A DNA stretch of 38,600 bases from Opitutia bacterium. Its GTDB lineage: Bacteria > Verrucomicrobiota > Verrucomicrobiae > Opitutales > UBA953. Positions 25,448 to 32,645 of this stretch are shown piece by piece (the stretch's first letter is position 1; every line of letters begins with the position of its first letter). Under the pieces are notes generated by a model that ran no database searches, was not told the origin of the DNA, and saw only the letters and a list, made by a program, of their open reading frames with translations. A program made the translations under genes and the position numbers. The stretch is taken from positions 1-38,600 of the forward strand of contig SFEJ01000022.1 in NCBI GenBank assembly GCA_004558035.1, in the 5' to 3' direction.

Positions 25448-26497
25448 TCACGGCGTTTCCGGCGCGGGGGAATCGAGCGTGCGCTCGACGATTCTGAACG
25501 GGGTCGCGTTCCCGCGCGCGGCGGCGCCGGAAATCTCGACGAGCGCTTCGAGCGTGAGCGAGGCCCCGCCGCGCGACGCCGTGACGGTGACGCGCAGCGT
25601 GCGCACGGCGAACGAGACTTTGCCCGCGAGCGATTCCGCGCCGACGCGGGAAAGATCCGACGCGTCGCGGAAGACGCGCCCGCTCCGCCCGTCGAAGCCC
25701 GCGCCTTCGCGGTATTCGAGCAGGGCGGCGACGTCGCAGTCCGTCTCGTAGGCGAGCGCGTTCAGCGTTTCCGCGTCGGCGGTGTTGACGTTGGGCTGCC
25801 CCGCGGAGGCGTAGGGCGAGACGGTTTTTTCGAGGCGGCGGAAAAGCGCGTTCGGCGCGCCGGCTTCGTCGAAGAAGATTTCGGAAAACCCTTTCACGAA
25901 GCGGAGTTCGCGCAGGTCGCGCAGGGCTCGGTTCGGCGGAACGGCGGCGGCGTTTTCCGCCTCGTAGTCGTCGATTTCCGCGCCGTTCGCGCGCGTGTCG
26001 TCGTCCGCGTCGGTCCAGTCGGCGAGGCGGTCGCGGAGCGCGTCGATCTCGCCTTCGGGAACGCCGATCGCGAGCATGAGCGTGCGGAACGCTTCGTCGG
26101 AAAGCCCGTCGAGCGGGAAGCGCGCGGATTCGTCGCGGAAGCGCACGGACACGAGCGTTTTCGCGTCGAAGCGGCACGCGTCTTTGCCGGGAACGGGCTC
26201 GAATCCGGCGAGCGCGAGCGCGTCGCCCCAGCCCTGACTCGGCGCGTGGACCGCCCCGTCGATCGCCTGAAAATCGGCGACGACCGCGAGCGTCGTCTCG
26301 AGCGCGGAACGCGCGGCGATCTCGAGCTCCGGCCGCGCGTAGTCTTCCGCGCGGGAAAGGATTTCGCGCTGCGCGTTCTTCATGATGCCGACGACGAGAA
26401 ACGACAGCAGCACGACGAAGCCGAGCACGAGGAGCAGCGCGGCGCCCGGGCGCTGCGCCGAGGATTTTCGCGTGAAGCAATGCGCGGCGTGTCTCAT
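25448..26497 (-). CDS. gspK: GspK minor pseudopilin
   Basis: The protein is 349 residues. The N-terminal hydrophobic helix RPGAALLLVLGFVVLLSFLVVG lacks the Glu5 of other pseudopilins, as is characteristic of GspK. The body shows the GspK alpha domain with DRLADWTDADDDTRANGAEIDDY and the SAM-like PNVNTADAETLNALAY. GspK caps the pseudopilus tip with GspI and GspJ. Only one base separates it from gspJ upstream. Confidence 0.92.
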   Translation of the reverse strand: MRHAAHCFTRKSSAQRPGAALLLVLGFVVLLSFLVVGIMKNAQREILSRAEDYARPELEIAARSALETTLAVVADFQAIDGAVHAPSQGWGDALALAGFEPVPGKDACRFDAKTLVSVRFRDESARFPLDGLSDEAFRTLMLAIGVPEGEIDALRDRLADWTDADDDTRANGAEIDDYEAENAAAVPPNRALRDLRELRFVKGFSEIFFDEAGAPNALFRRLEKTVSPYASAGQPNVNTADAETLNALAYETDCDVAALLEYREGAGFDGRSGRVFRDASDLSRVGAESLAGKVSFAVRTLRVTVTASRGGASLTLEALVEISGAAARGNATPFRIVERTLDSPAPETP

Positions 26498-26498
26498 C

Positions 26499-27146
26499 TC
26501 AGAAAAAAGTCCCTCCCGGCGTCTCGGTTCCGGAGAGCGCGAGCGTGCGTTCCCGCGCGACTTTGCCGTCGCGGAAACGCAGGCGCAGCCGGATCGCGCG
26601 GCTCTGAATCACGCTTTCGTCCACGGAATCGACGCTTTCCCAGGCGCCGGCTTCGGCGTCCCGGGCGTGCACGGAGACGCTTTCCAGAAACGGCGAAAGC
26701 AGCGTCCAGGTCGCGGCGTTTTCGTCTTCGTTCTTCTGCCGCGCGGTCTGCGAGATCAGCCACAGCCCCGAGGCGTCCCAGAAAAGCCAGGCTTCGAGCC
26801 TGGGCTGCGGGTTTTCGTCGAGCGCGAAGAGCGGGAACGTCTCGACGATCTCGAAGCGCGGGAACGTCTCGTCGAGCCCGGGCGGTCGCGTCCACGCGCA
26901 GCCGACGACGTTTTTCCCGTCGATCGAGCGGGCGATCCGCAGCTTGCGCTGCGCGTCCGCGAGGACGCCGAGAAAGCGCTCGAGCCCGGAAAGATGGCGG
27001 TCGAGCGAGGCGACGTCGCCGGATTTTTCCCAGACACGCACGACGTTCATCACGACGCCCGCCGCCGCCGTGAGTAGCACGCCCGCGAGGGCGACGGCGA
27101 CGACGACCTCGAGCAGCGTGAAGGCTTTGCGGACGCGGGAACGCAC
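26499..27146 (-). CDS. gspJ: GspJ-like minor pseudopilin
   Basis: The 215-residue protein starts at a GTG (27146), 6 bases after gspI. The prepilin cleavage and methylation site is KAFTLLEVVVAVALAGVLL, with Glu5 present. The larger C-terminal domain (strands FEIVETFPLF, WLFWDASGLWLIS) and the position between gspI and gspK fit GspJ. An Ala rather than Gly precedes the cleaved Phe, a tolerated variant. Confidence 0.85.
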   Translation of the reverse strand: MRSRVRKAFTLLEVVVAVALAGVLLTAAAGVVMNVVRVWEKSGDVASLDRHLSGLERFLGVLADAQRKLRIARSIDGKNVVGCAWTRPPGLDETFPRFEIVETFPLFALDENPQPRLEAWLFWDASGLWLISQTARQKNEDENAATWTLLSPFLESVSVHARDAEAGAWESVDSVDESVIQSRAIRLRLRFRDGKVARERTLALSGTETPGGTFF

Positions 27147-27152
27147 GGCGGT

Positions 27153-27611
27153 TCAATAGGTGTCGAAGCGGTCGCTCGGGAACGCTTCGCGCAGGTTTTC
27201 GAGGAGGACTTCCTGGTTGTCGAACTGCGCCTTCCAGTCCGGACGGAAGACGAAGAACGGGAGCGTTTCGGGCTCGGGATCGCCGGGCCATTCGATTTCG
27301 GCGACGACGCGGAAAAGGCCCGCCTGCGGCGTCTCTTCGGCGAAGGCGCGCCAGCGCACGCTTTTGCCGTCGAGCGTGCGGAAGTCTCCGCCGGTTTCGA
27401 GCTTGTCGACGTCGTTCTCGGAATCGGCGAGCAGCGTCCGCAGGATTTCGAGGCGGTCGGCGTGCCGGTCGTCGAGGCGCGAAAGCGCGCTCTGCGCCGC
27501 GTAGACGTTGCCGACGGCGGCGAGCAGCACCGAGACCGTCGTCGCGAAGATCGCGACGGCGACGACGACTTCGAGCAGCGAAAACGCCCGGCGGGAACGC
27601 GCGCGGTTCAC
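27153..27611 (-). CDS. gspI: GspI-like minor pseudopilin
   Basis: The 152-residue protein starts at GTG 27611, which overlaps the gspH stop (GTGA). The open frame upstream of this is a shadow of gspH. The prepilin motif RRAFSLLEVVVAVAIFATTVSVLLAAVGNV is close to the GspI consensus, and the protein is short, as GspI usually is. It nucleates the pseudopilus tip with J and K. Confidence 0.85.
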   Translation of the reverse strand: MNRARSRRAFSLLEVVVAVAIFATTVSVLLAAVGNVYAAQSALSRLDDRHADRLEILRTLLADSENDVDKLETGGDFRTLDGKSVRWRAFAEETPQAGLFRVVAEIEWPGDPEPETLPFFVFRPDWKAQFDNQEVLLENLREAFPSDRFDTY

Positions 27612-28132
27612 AGCGTCTTCCTTTCCGTCAGCGCGCCCGAAAACGGATCCGCCTGCAGGATTTTTTCCGTCTTCCGGTTTTTGAGGATTTCGACGAGCGT
27701 CGGCGTCGCGCAGCCCGAAGGATGGAATTCCGCGGCGTCGATTTCGCGCAGCCGCGCGGGAACGAAGAGCGTCGCGCCGTCGCGCGGGTCGGCGAGGAGC
27801 CGGAGCGCGGGCGCGTTCCCGTCCCGACGCAGCGGAAAGACGGCGTCGGCGTTCCCGTCCGCGTCTTCGACCGAGAGCGCGCTTCCGTCCGCGTCGAGCC
27901 GGACGAAGAACGCGCGCCGGAGCGTCCGCGCGCGATGGGACGCGAGCGCGAACGCCCGCCGCGCGGAGGCTTCGGCGGAAGGCTCCGCCAGCGCGGGAAC
28001 GAGCGCGTCGAAGCGCACGGCGACGAACGCGGAGACGAGCCCGAGCAACGCGATGACGACGAGCAGTTCCATCATCGTGAAGGCGCGCGCGCGGGAACGC
28101 GGCACCGAGGCTTGCCGTCGGGTTGCGGACAT
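27608..28132 (-). CDS. gspH: GspH-like minor pseudopilin
   Basis: The protein is 174 residues with prepilin motif RAFTMMELLVVIALLGLVSAF after a basic leader of 16 residues. The body contains the GspH/FimT-like EASARRAFALASHRARTLRRAF, a helix followed by strands. It starts 15 bases after gspG. GspH joins the tip to the GspG shaft. Confidence 0.85.
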   Translation of the reverse strand: MSATRRQASVPRSRARAFTMMELLVVIALLGLVSAFVAVRFDALVPALAEPSAEASARRAFALASHRARTLRRAFFVRLDADGSALSVEDADGNADAVFPLRRDGNAPALRLLADPRDGATLFVPARLREIDAAEFHPSGCATPTLVEILKNRKTEKILQADPFSGALTERKTL

Positions 28133-28147
28133 CGTCTTCGGGAAGGC

Positions 28148-28570
28148 TTACGGCTGCCAGTTGCCGATGTCGTCGTCGCTTTCGACGCCGTCCGGCCCGA
28201 GCGACCACAGGTCGTAGCCGTTCTTGCTCTTCTGCGCGGGAAAGCGGTATCGGAACGGGCGCTTCCACGGGTCTTCGGGAAGCTTCTTCAGCTCGCCGGA
28301 ATCGACGACGGCCTGCAGGCCTTCCTCCGTCGTCGGATAGGCGCCGTGCTTGATCTGGTAGGCGAAGAGCGGCGTCTCCAGAGCCTGAATGTCCGTCTCG
28401 GCGATTTTTTTCTGATTGTCGGAAAAAATGCCCGTCAGGTTGCCGGAGACGGCGCCGACGATCAGCGCGATGAGCGCGATGACGATGATAACCTCCATCA
28501 GCGTGAAGCCGCGGCGGCGTTCCCGCGCGGAGGTCGGAGGGGTGAGGCGTTTGCTTTTCATATGGGACAT
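28148..28570 (-). CDS. gspG: GspG major pseudopilin
   Basis: The prepilin motif RRRGFTLMEVIIVIALIALIVG is followed by the GspG-specific ALETPLFAYQIKHGAYPTTEEGLQAVV and DPWKRPFRYRFP. The C-terminal calcium-site region is GVESDDDIGNW. The start is uncertain: ATG 28570 (MSHMKSKRL, 140 residues) or ATG 28561 (137 residues); neither has a Shine-Dalgarno sequence. The frame is open further up, but that part is AT-rich leader. It forms the shaft of the pseudopilus and is the first gene of the minus-strand T2SS operon. Confidence 0.95.
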   Translation of the reverse strand: MSHMKSKRLTPPTSARERRRGFTLMEVIIVIALIALIVGAVSGNLTGIFSDNQKKIAETDIQALETPLFAYQIKHGAYPTTEEGLQAVVDSGELKKLPEDPWKRPFRYRFPAQKSKNGYDLWSLGPDGVESDDDIGNWQP

Positions 28571-28661
28571 AATCTGTTGCGTTCGCGGAAAGAGGGCAAC
28601 GCCGAAACGCGGCGAAAGTTTCGGAAAAAAACGCGCCCGCTTACAACGCCTTGCGGGAATT

Positions 28662-28682
28662 GTCGAGAATTTTTTTCTCGAC
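28662..28682. promoter_or_regulatory. Perfect inverted repeat in the divergent gspG / phosphorylase promoter region
   Basis: GTCGAGAA (28662-28669) and TTCTCGAC (28675-28682) form a perfect 8-bp dyad around a 5-T spacer. It lies about 92 bases upstream of gspG and 77 bases upstream of the phosphorylase gene. It could be an operator serving both directions, or a hairpin in either leader. No regulator gene is adjacent. Confidence 0.4.
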
Positions 28683-28759
28683 TTTTGAAAAATTTTGCGC
28701 ATCCTGTCGCTCATACGTAGAGCTTTGAAAATCCCTTATTCACAACAGGAAACAACATA

Positions 28760-30094
28760 ATGGCAGACAAGAAAACTGACAGTAGAAAAGACATGCGATC
28801 GACTTATGCGTATCTCATCGAGAAGAAGCGCGACGGCGGCGAGTTCACGCGCGACGAGATTCGGACGATCGTGGACGCCATCATCGACGGCGAAATGCCA
28901 GAGTCCCAGCAGGCGGCGCTCCTCATGTCGATTTATTTCAAGAACATGTCCGCGAACGAAATGTCCGCGCTTTCCGAGGAGATGATGTTCTCCGGCGACA
29001 CGGTCGAGCTGGACCGCATCACCGACCCGAAGATGTCGAAGGTCTCCACCGGCGGCGTCGGCGACAAAACGACGATCGCCCTCGCGGCGCTTTCCTCGGC
29101 GTGCGGCGTCGTCGTGCCCACGATGGTCTCCAAGGACGAGGACTTCATCATCACCTCGGTGGACAAGATGAAGGCGATTCCCGGCTTCAAGGCGGATCTC
29201 GCGCCCAAGGACTACGAGCGCGTCCTGCAGAAGGTCGGCTGCGCCGTCGTCGAGCAGAGCCCGAAGATCGCGCCGATCGACGACATGCTCTATGAGCTGC
29301 GCCAGCACACGGCGACGGTTTCGAGCCTTCCGCTCATCACGAGCAGCATCCTTTCCAAGAAGTTCGCCGAAGGCTGCGAAGGCCTCGTCGTGGACGTGAA
29401 GTGGGGCAACGGCTCCTACATGCGCGACCTCGAACAGGCGAAGCAGCTCGCCCGTACGGTCACGCGCGTCGCGCGCGGCATGTCCCGCCGTTGCGTCGCG
29501 CTGGTGACGGACGCGAATCAGCCGCTCGGCAATTCCGTCGGCACGGGGCTCGAGATTCTCGAAGTCGTCGAGCTGCTCAAGGGCGAAGGTCCGGAAGATC
29601 TGAAGGAGCTGCTGCTCAAGCTCGGCATGGAGATGGTGCGCCTTGCGGGCGTCGCCGGTTCGACTCTTTCGGCGAAGCAGTCCGTCGAGCGCGCGCTCAA
29701 GGACGGTTCCGCGCTCAAGAAATTCCGCGACATGGTCGTCGCCCAGGGCGGCAAGACCGACTGGATCGACGATCCCGCGAAGTTCCCGAAGGCGAAATAC
29801 GTCAAGAAGCTTCCGGCGGCGAAACGCGGCTACGTGCACATGATCAACGCGGGAATGATCGCCCGCGGCGTTCAGGAGCTCGCGCGCCGCAAGGACGGCT
29901 CCTACGATCCCGCGGTCGGGCTCGTCAACCTGAAGAAGGTCGGCACGCAGGTGAAGCAGGGCGAAGCGCTTGTCGAAATCCTTTACAACGACGAGTCGAA
30001 TCTCGACAAGGCGATGGAATACTTCCGCAGCGCCTACCGTCTCGCGCCGAAGCGCCCGAACGACATCAGTCTGATCATCGAACGCGTCGCCTGA
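28760..30094 (+). CDS. deoA: Divergent thymidine/pyrimidine-nucleoside phosphorylase
   Basis: The protein is 444 residues. The family layout is clear: KVSTGGVGDK (94-103) matches KHSTGGVGD, IPGF (140-143) and LVVDVKWGNGSYM (209-221) match their counterparts, and NQPLGNSVG follows. Pyrimidine-contacting residues of the E. coli enzyme are kept (Arg181, Ser196, Lys200). However, the Gly-rich phosphate loop GRGLGHTGGT is replaced by KDEDFIITS (125-133), one residue shorter, and His85 is Val95. Phosphorolysis of pyrimidine nucleosides is likely, but substrate or kinetics may differ. The gene is divergent from gspG and carries no CGGGAACG motif internally, though two copies form its terminator. Confidence 0.88.
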   Translation: MADKKTDSRKDMRSTYAYLIEKKRDGGEFTRDEIRTIVDAIIDGEMPESQQAALLMSIYFKNMSANEMSALSEEMMFSGDTVELDRITDPKMSKVSTGGVGDKTTIALAALSSACGVVVPTMVSKDEDFIITSVDKMKAIPGFKADLAPKDYERVLQKVGCAVVEQSPKIAPIDDMLYELRQHTATVSSLPLITSSILSKKFAEGCEGLVVDVKWGNGSYMRDLEQAKQLARTVTRVARGMSRRCVALVTDANQPLGNSVGTGLEILEVVELLKGEGPEDLKELLLKLGMEMVRLAGVAGSTLSAKQSVERALKDGSALKKFRDMVVAQGGKTDWIDDPAKFPKAKYVKKLPAAKRGYVHMINAGMIARGVQELARRKDGSYDPAVGLVNLKKVGTQVKQGEALVEILYNDESNLDKAMEYFRSAYRLAPKRPNDISLIIERVA

Positions 30095-30121
30095 CGCGCC
30101 TTCGCGCTTCTCCTCCGAATC

Positions 30122-30153
30122 GGCGTTCCCGCCCCCGCGGGAACGCCTTTTTT
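30122..30153 (+). terminator. Terminator of deoA made from an inverted pair of the abundant motif
   Basis: GGCGTTCCCGC (30122-30132) and GCGGGAACGCC (30137-30147) form an 11-bp perfect stem with a CCCC loop, followed by six T. Each arm is a full copy of the genome-wide motif, 27 bases after the stop codon. Confidence 0.92.
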
Positions 30154-30189
30154 CGCGCCCGGCGCGCGCGGAGCGAAGTTCTTGCGCGC

Positions 30190-30227
30190 AAAAAAAAAAC
30201 GCGTTCCCGGCGGGCGGGAACGCGTTT
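30190..30227 (-). terminator. Terminator of aspS made from an inverted pair of the abundant motif
   Basis: On the minus strand AAACGCGTTCCC (30227-30216) pairs with GGGAACGCGTTT (30208-30197) over 12 bp with a 7-base loop, ending in a T-run (ten A at 30190-30199 on plus). It faces the deoA terminator across 36 bases, so the two convergent genes each have their own signal. Confidence 0.92.
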
Positions 30228-30254
30228 CGCGGAAAAGAGCGGGAACGGCGCGCG

Positions 30255-32045
30255 TTACTTTTCCTCGTCGCGGAGCTCGATGTGAACGTCCTTGAGCTGG
30301 CGCGGCGTGACGGCGGACGGGCATTGCGCCATGAGGTCCTGGCCGCGCTGCGTCTTCGGGAACGCGAGCAGGTCGCGGATGGAGCTGCGGCCCGCGAGCA
30401 TCGTGACGAGGCGGTCGAAGCCGAGCGCGATCCCGCCGTGCGGCGGCGCGCCGTAGCTGAACGCCTTGAGCATGTAGCCGAAGCGGGTTTCGACGACGTC
30501 CTTCGGAATCGCGAGCACGTCCTCGAAGACCTTTTTCTGCATTTCCGGATTGTGGATGCGGATCGAGCCGCCGCCGAGCTCGACGCCGTTGAGCACGATG
30601 TCGTAGTGCTGGCCGCGCACGGCGTGCGGGTTCGTGTCGAGCAGCGGCACGTCCTCCTTCACGGGCGCGGTGAACGGGTGGTGCGCGGAAACGAAGCGGT
30701 TCTGTTCCTCGTCCCAGAGCATGAGCGGGAACTCGATGACCCAGAGGAAGTTGAACTGTTTGGGCGAAATCGTGAGCTTGCCGCGGGCCTGCAGCAGCTT
30801 GGCGCATTCGAGGCGGATGCGGCCGAGAATCGCCGAGGCCTGTTCCCACGGCGCCGCCGCGAAGAAGACGATGTCGCCGTCCTCAATGTTCAGCTTTTCC
30901 TTGAGCGCCGCCTTTTCCGCGTCGGAGAAGAATTTGAGGATCGGCGACTTCCATTCGCCGTTCGCCGCCTTGATGAAAGCGAGCCCCTTGGCGCCGAGCG
31001 TCTTCGCGATCGTTTCGAGATTCGTGAGCTCGCCCTGCGTGATGTCTTCGAGCCCCTTCGCGTTGATCGCGCGGACGACGCTGCCCTGCGTGTTCGCGAC
31101 GGAGTTGAACACCTTGAACGCGGAGTTCTTGAAGAGGTCGGTGAAGTCCGTGATTTCGATGCCGAAGCGCGTGTCGGGCTTGTCCACGCCGAAGCGGTCC
31201 ATCGCTTCCTTGTAGGGCATGCGCGGGAACGGCGTCGGGATGTCCACGTCGAGCACTTCCTTCCACACGCGCTTGAGCATGCCTTCGATGAGCGCGTAGA
31301 TGTCTTCGCGTTCGATGAAGGACATTTCGATGTCCACCTGCGTGAATTCGGGCTGGCGGTCGGCGCGCAGGTCCTCGTCGCGGTAGCAGCGCGCCATCTG
31401 GTAATAGCGTTCGATGCCCGCGACCATCAGCATCTGCTTGTACTGCTGCGGCGACTGCGTGAGCGCGTAGAACTGCCCCGGATTGAGGCGCGACGGCACG
31501 AGGAACTCGCGCGCGCCCTCGGGCGTGCTCTTGAAGAGCGTCGGCGTCTCGACTTCGACGAACGCCTGCTCGTCGAGGAAGTTGCGGATCGCGTGACCCG
31601 CCTTCGCGCGCATGCGGAGCAGGTTCAGATTGCGCGGACGGCGCAGGTCGAGATAGCGGAACTCGCCGCGCAGGTCTTCGTTCACCTTGTCCGCCTTGTC
31701 GTCTTCCATCGGGAAGGGCAGCGGCGCGCAGACGTTTTCGATGACGATCTTTTCGGCGACGACTTCGACTGTGCCCGTGAGCAGCTTCTCGTTGATCGTG
31801 TCGGCGTCGCGCGGCGTCACCGTTCCCGTGACCTGAATGACGGACTCGTCCTTGAGCCCCTTCGCGATTTCGTGGACTTCCGCGTTGTCCGGATGGCAGA
31901 CGATCTGCGTGATGCCTTCGCGGTCGCGCAGGTCGACGAAGCGGACGCCGCCGAGGTCGCGGACGGTGTCGACCCAGCCGATCAGGGTGACTTTCTTCCC
32001 CGCGTCGGCGATGGTTAAACAGTTGCAGGTGTGAGTGCGCAGCAT
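30255..32045 (-). CDS. aspS: Aspartyl-tRNA synthetase
   Basis: The 596-residue bacterial-type class II enzyme has an N-terminal OB-fold anticodon domain (GWVDTVRDLGGVRFVDLRDREG). Motif 2 is RCYRDEDLRADRQPEFTQVDIEMSF, the bacterial GAD insertion domain lies at about 290-420, and motif 3 is GGIALGFDRLVTML. The OB-fold carries RDLG, the Leu form associated with discriminating AspRS, rather than RDHG of the non-discriminating form. This suggests it charges only tRNA-Asp. It is divergent to yajC. Confidence 0.98.
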   Translation of the reverse strand: MLRTHTCNCLTIADAGKKVTLIGWVDTVRDLGGVRFVDLRDREGITQIVCHPDNAEVHEIAKGLKDESVIQVTGTVTPRDADTINEKLLTGTVEVVAEKIVIENVCAPLPFPMEDDKADKVNEDLRGEFRYLDLRRPRNLNLLRMRAKAGHAIRNFLDEQAFVEVETPTLFKSTPEGAREFLVPSRLNPGQFYALTQSPQQYKQMLMVAGIERYYQMARCYRDEDLRADRQPEFTQVDIEMSFIEREDIYALIEGMLKRVWKEVLDVDIPTPFPRMPYKEAMDRFGVDKPDTRFGIEITDFTDLFKNSAFKVFNSVANTQGSVVRAINAKGLEDITQGELTNLETIAKTLGAKGLAFIKAANGEWKSPILKFFSDAEKAALKEKLNIEDGDIVFFAAAPWEQASAILGRIRLECAKLLQARGKLTISPKQFNFLWVIEFPLMLWDEEQNRFVSAHHPFTAPVKEDVPLLDTNPHAVRGQHYDIVLNGVELGGGSIRIHNPEMQKKVFEDVLAIPKDVVETRFGYMLKAFSYGAPPHGGIALGFDRLVTMLAGRSSIRDLLAFPKTQRGQDLMAQCPSAVTPRQLKDVHIELRDEEK

Positions 32046-32197
32046 TGTTCTGTATCGATTAAAAATTCAAAAGTCTTGATTCTTAAACTTCGCCGAAATC
32101 TCGTCGAGAAAAAACGGAAAAACTTCGCGGGCAAAAAGAATTTGCGTTCGCGGCGGCGAAAGGGCATGATGCCACTTCAATTCAAATTTTTACATTT

Positions 32198-32566
32198 ATG
32201 GAAAACATCATCACGAATCTTTCGATTTTTGCACAGGCGGCGGCGGAAACGGCCGCTCCCGCGGTCAACGCCGCGACGGACGCCGCGGGCGCGCAGCCCC
32301 AGGGCCCCATCGGCGGCGGCATGACGACGATTCTCGTCTACGTGCTGCTTTTCGCCGGACTCTGGTTCCTGCTCTTCCTGCCGCAGCGCAAGCAGCGCAA
32401 GGCGATGCAGAAGCTGCAGAGCGAGCTCAAGGTCGGCGACACGGTCGTGACCGCCGGCGGCATCTACGGGAAAATCGTTTCCCTCGACGAGTCGAAGGCG
32501 ACGCTCGAAGTGGTCCAGGGCCGCATCACGTTCGTCCGCGGCCAGATCGTCGGCAAGGCCGAATAA
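32198..32566 (+). CDS. yajC: Preprotein translocase accessory subunit YajC
   Basis: The protein is 122 residues. An Ala-rich N-terminal stretch precedes one membrane helix (TTILVYVLLFAGLWFLLFLP), then PQRKQRKAMQKLQSELKVGDTVVTAGGIYGKI, the YajC signature. YajC joins SecD-SecF in the holotranslocon, and the next gene is secDF. A hairpin terminator between the two suggests that part of the transcript stops before secDF. Confidence 0.96.
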   Translation: MENIITNLSIFAQAAAETAAPAVNAATDAAGAQPQGPIGGGMTTILVYVLLFAGLWFLLFLPQRKQRKAMQKLQSELKVGDTVVTAGGIYGKIVSLDESKATLEVVQGRITFVRGQIVGKAE

Positions 32567-32578
32567 GCCTCTTTTCGG

Positions 32579-32617
32579 CGGACTGCGGAGCGTTTCCGCA
32601 GTCCGTTTCTCTTTTTT
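32579..32617 (+). terminator. Hairpin terminator or attenuator between yajC and secDF
   Basis: CGGACTGCGGA (32579-32589) pairs perfectly with TCCGCAGTCCG (32595-32605), followed by TTTCTCTTTTTT. It lies 12 bases after the yajC stop and 40 bases before secDF, so it either separates them or sets their ratio. Confidence 0.82.
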
Positions 32618-32645
32618 CGTCAGTCCCGTTTTTTCTTCCGCAAAA

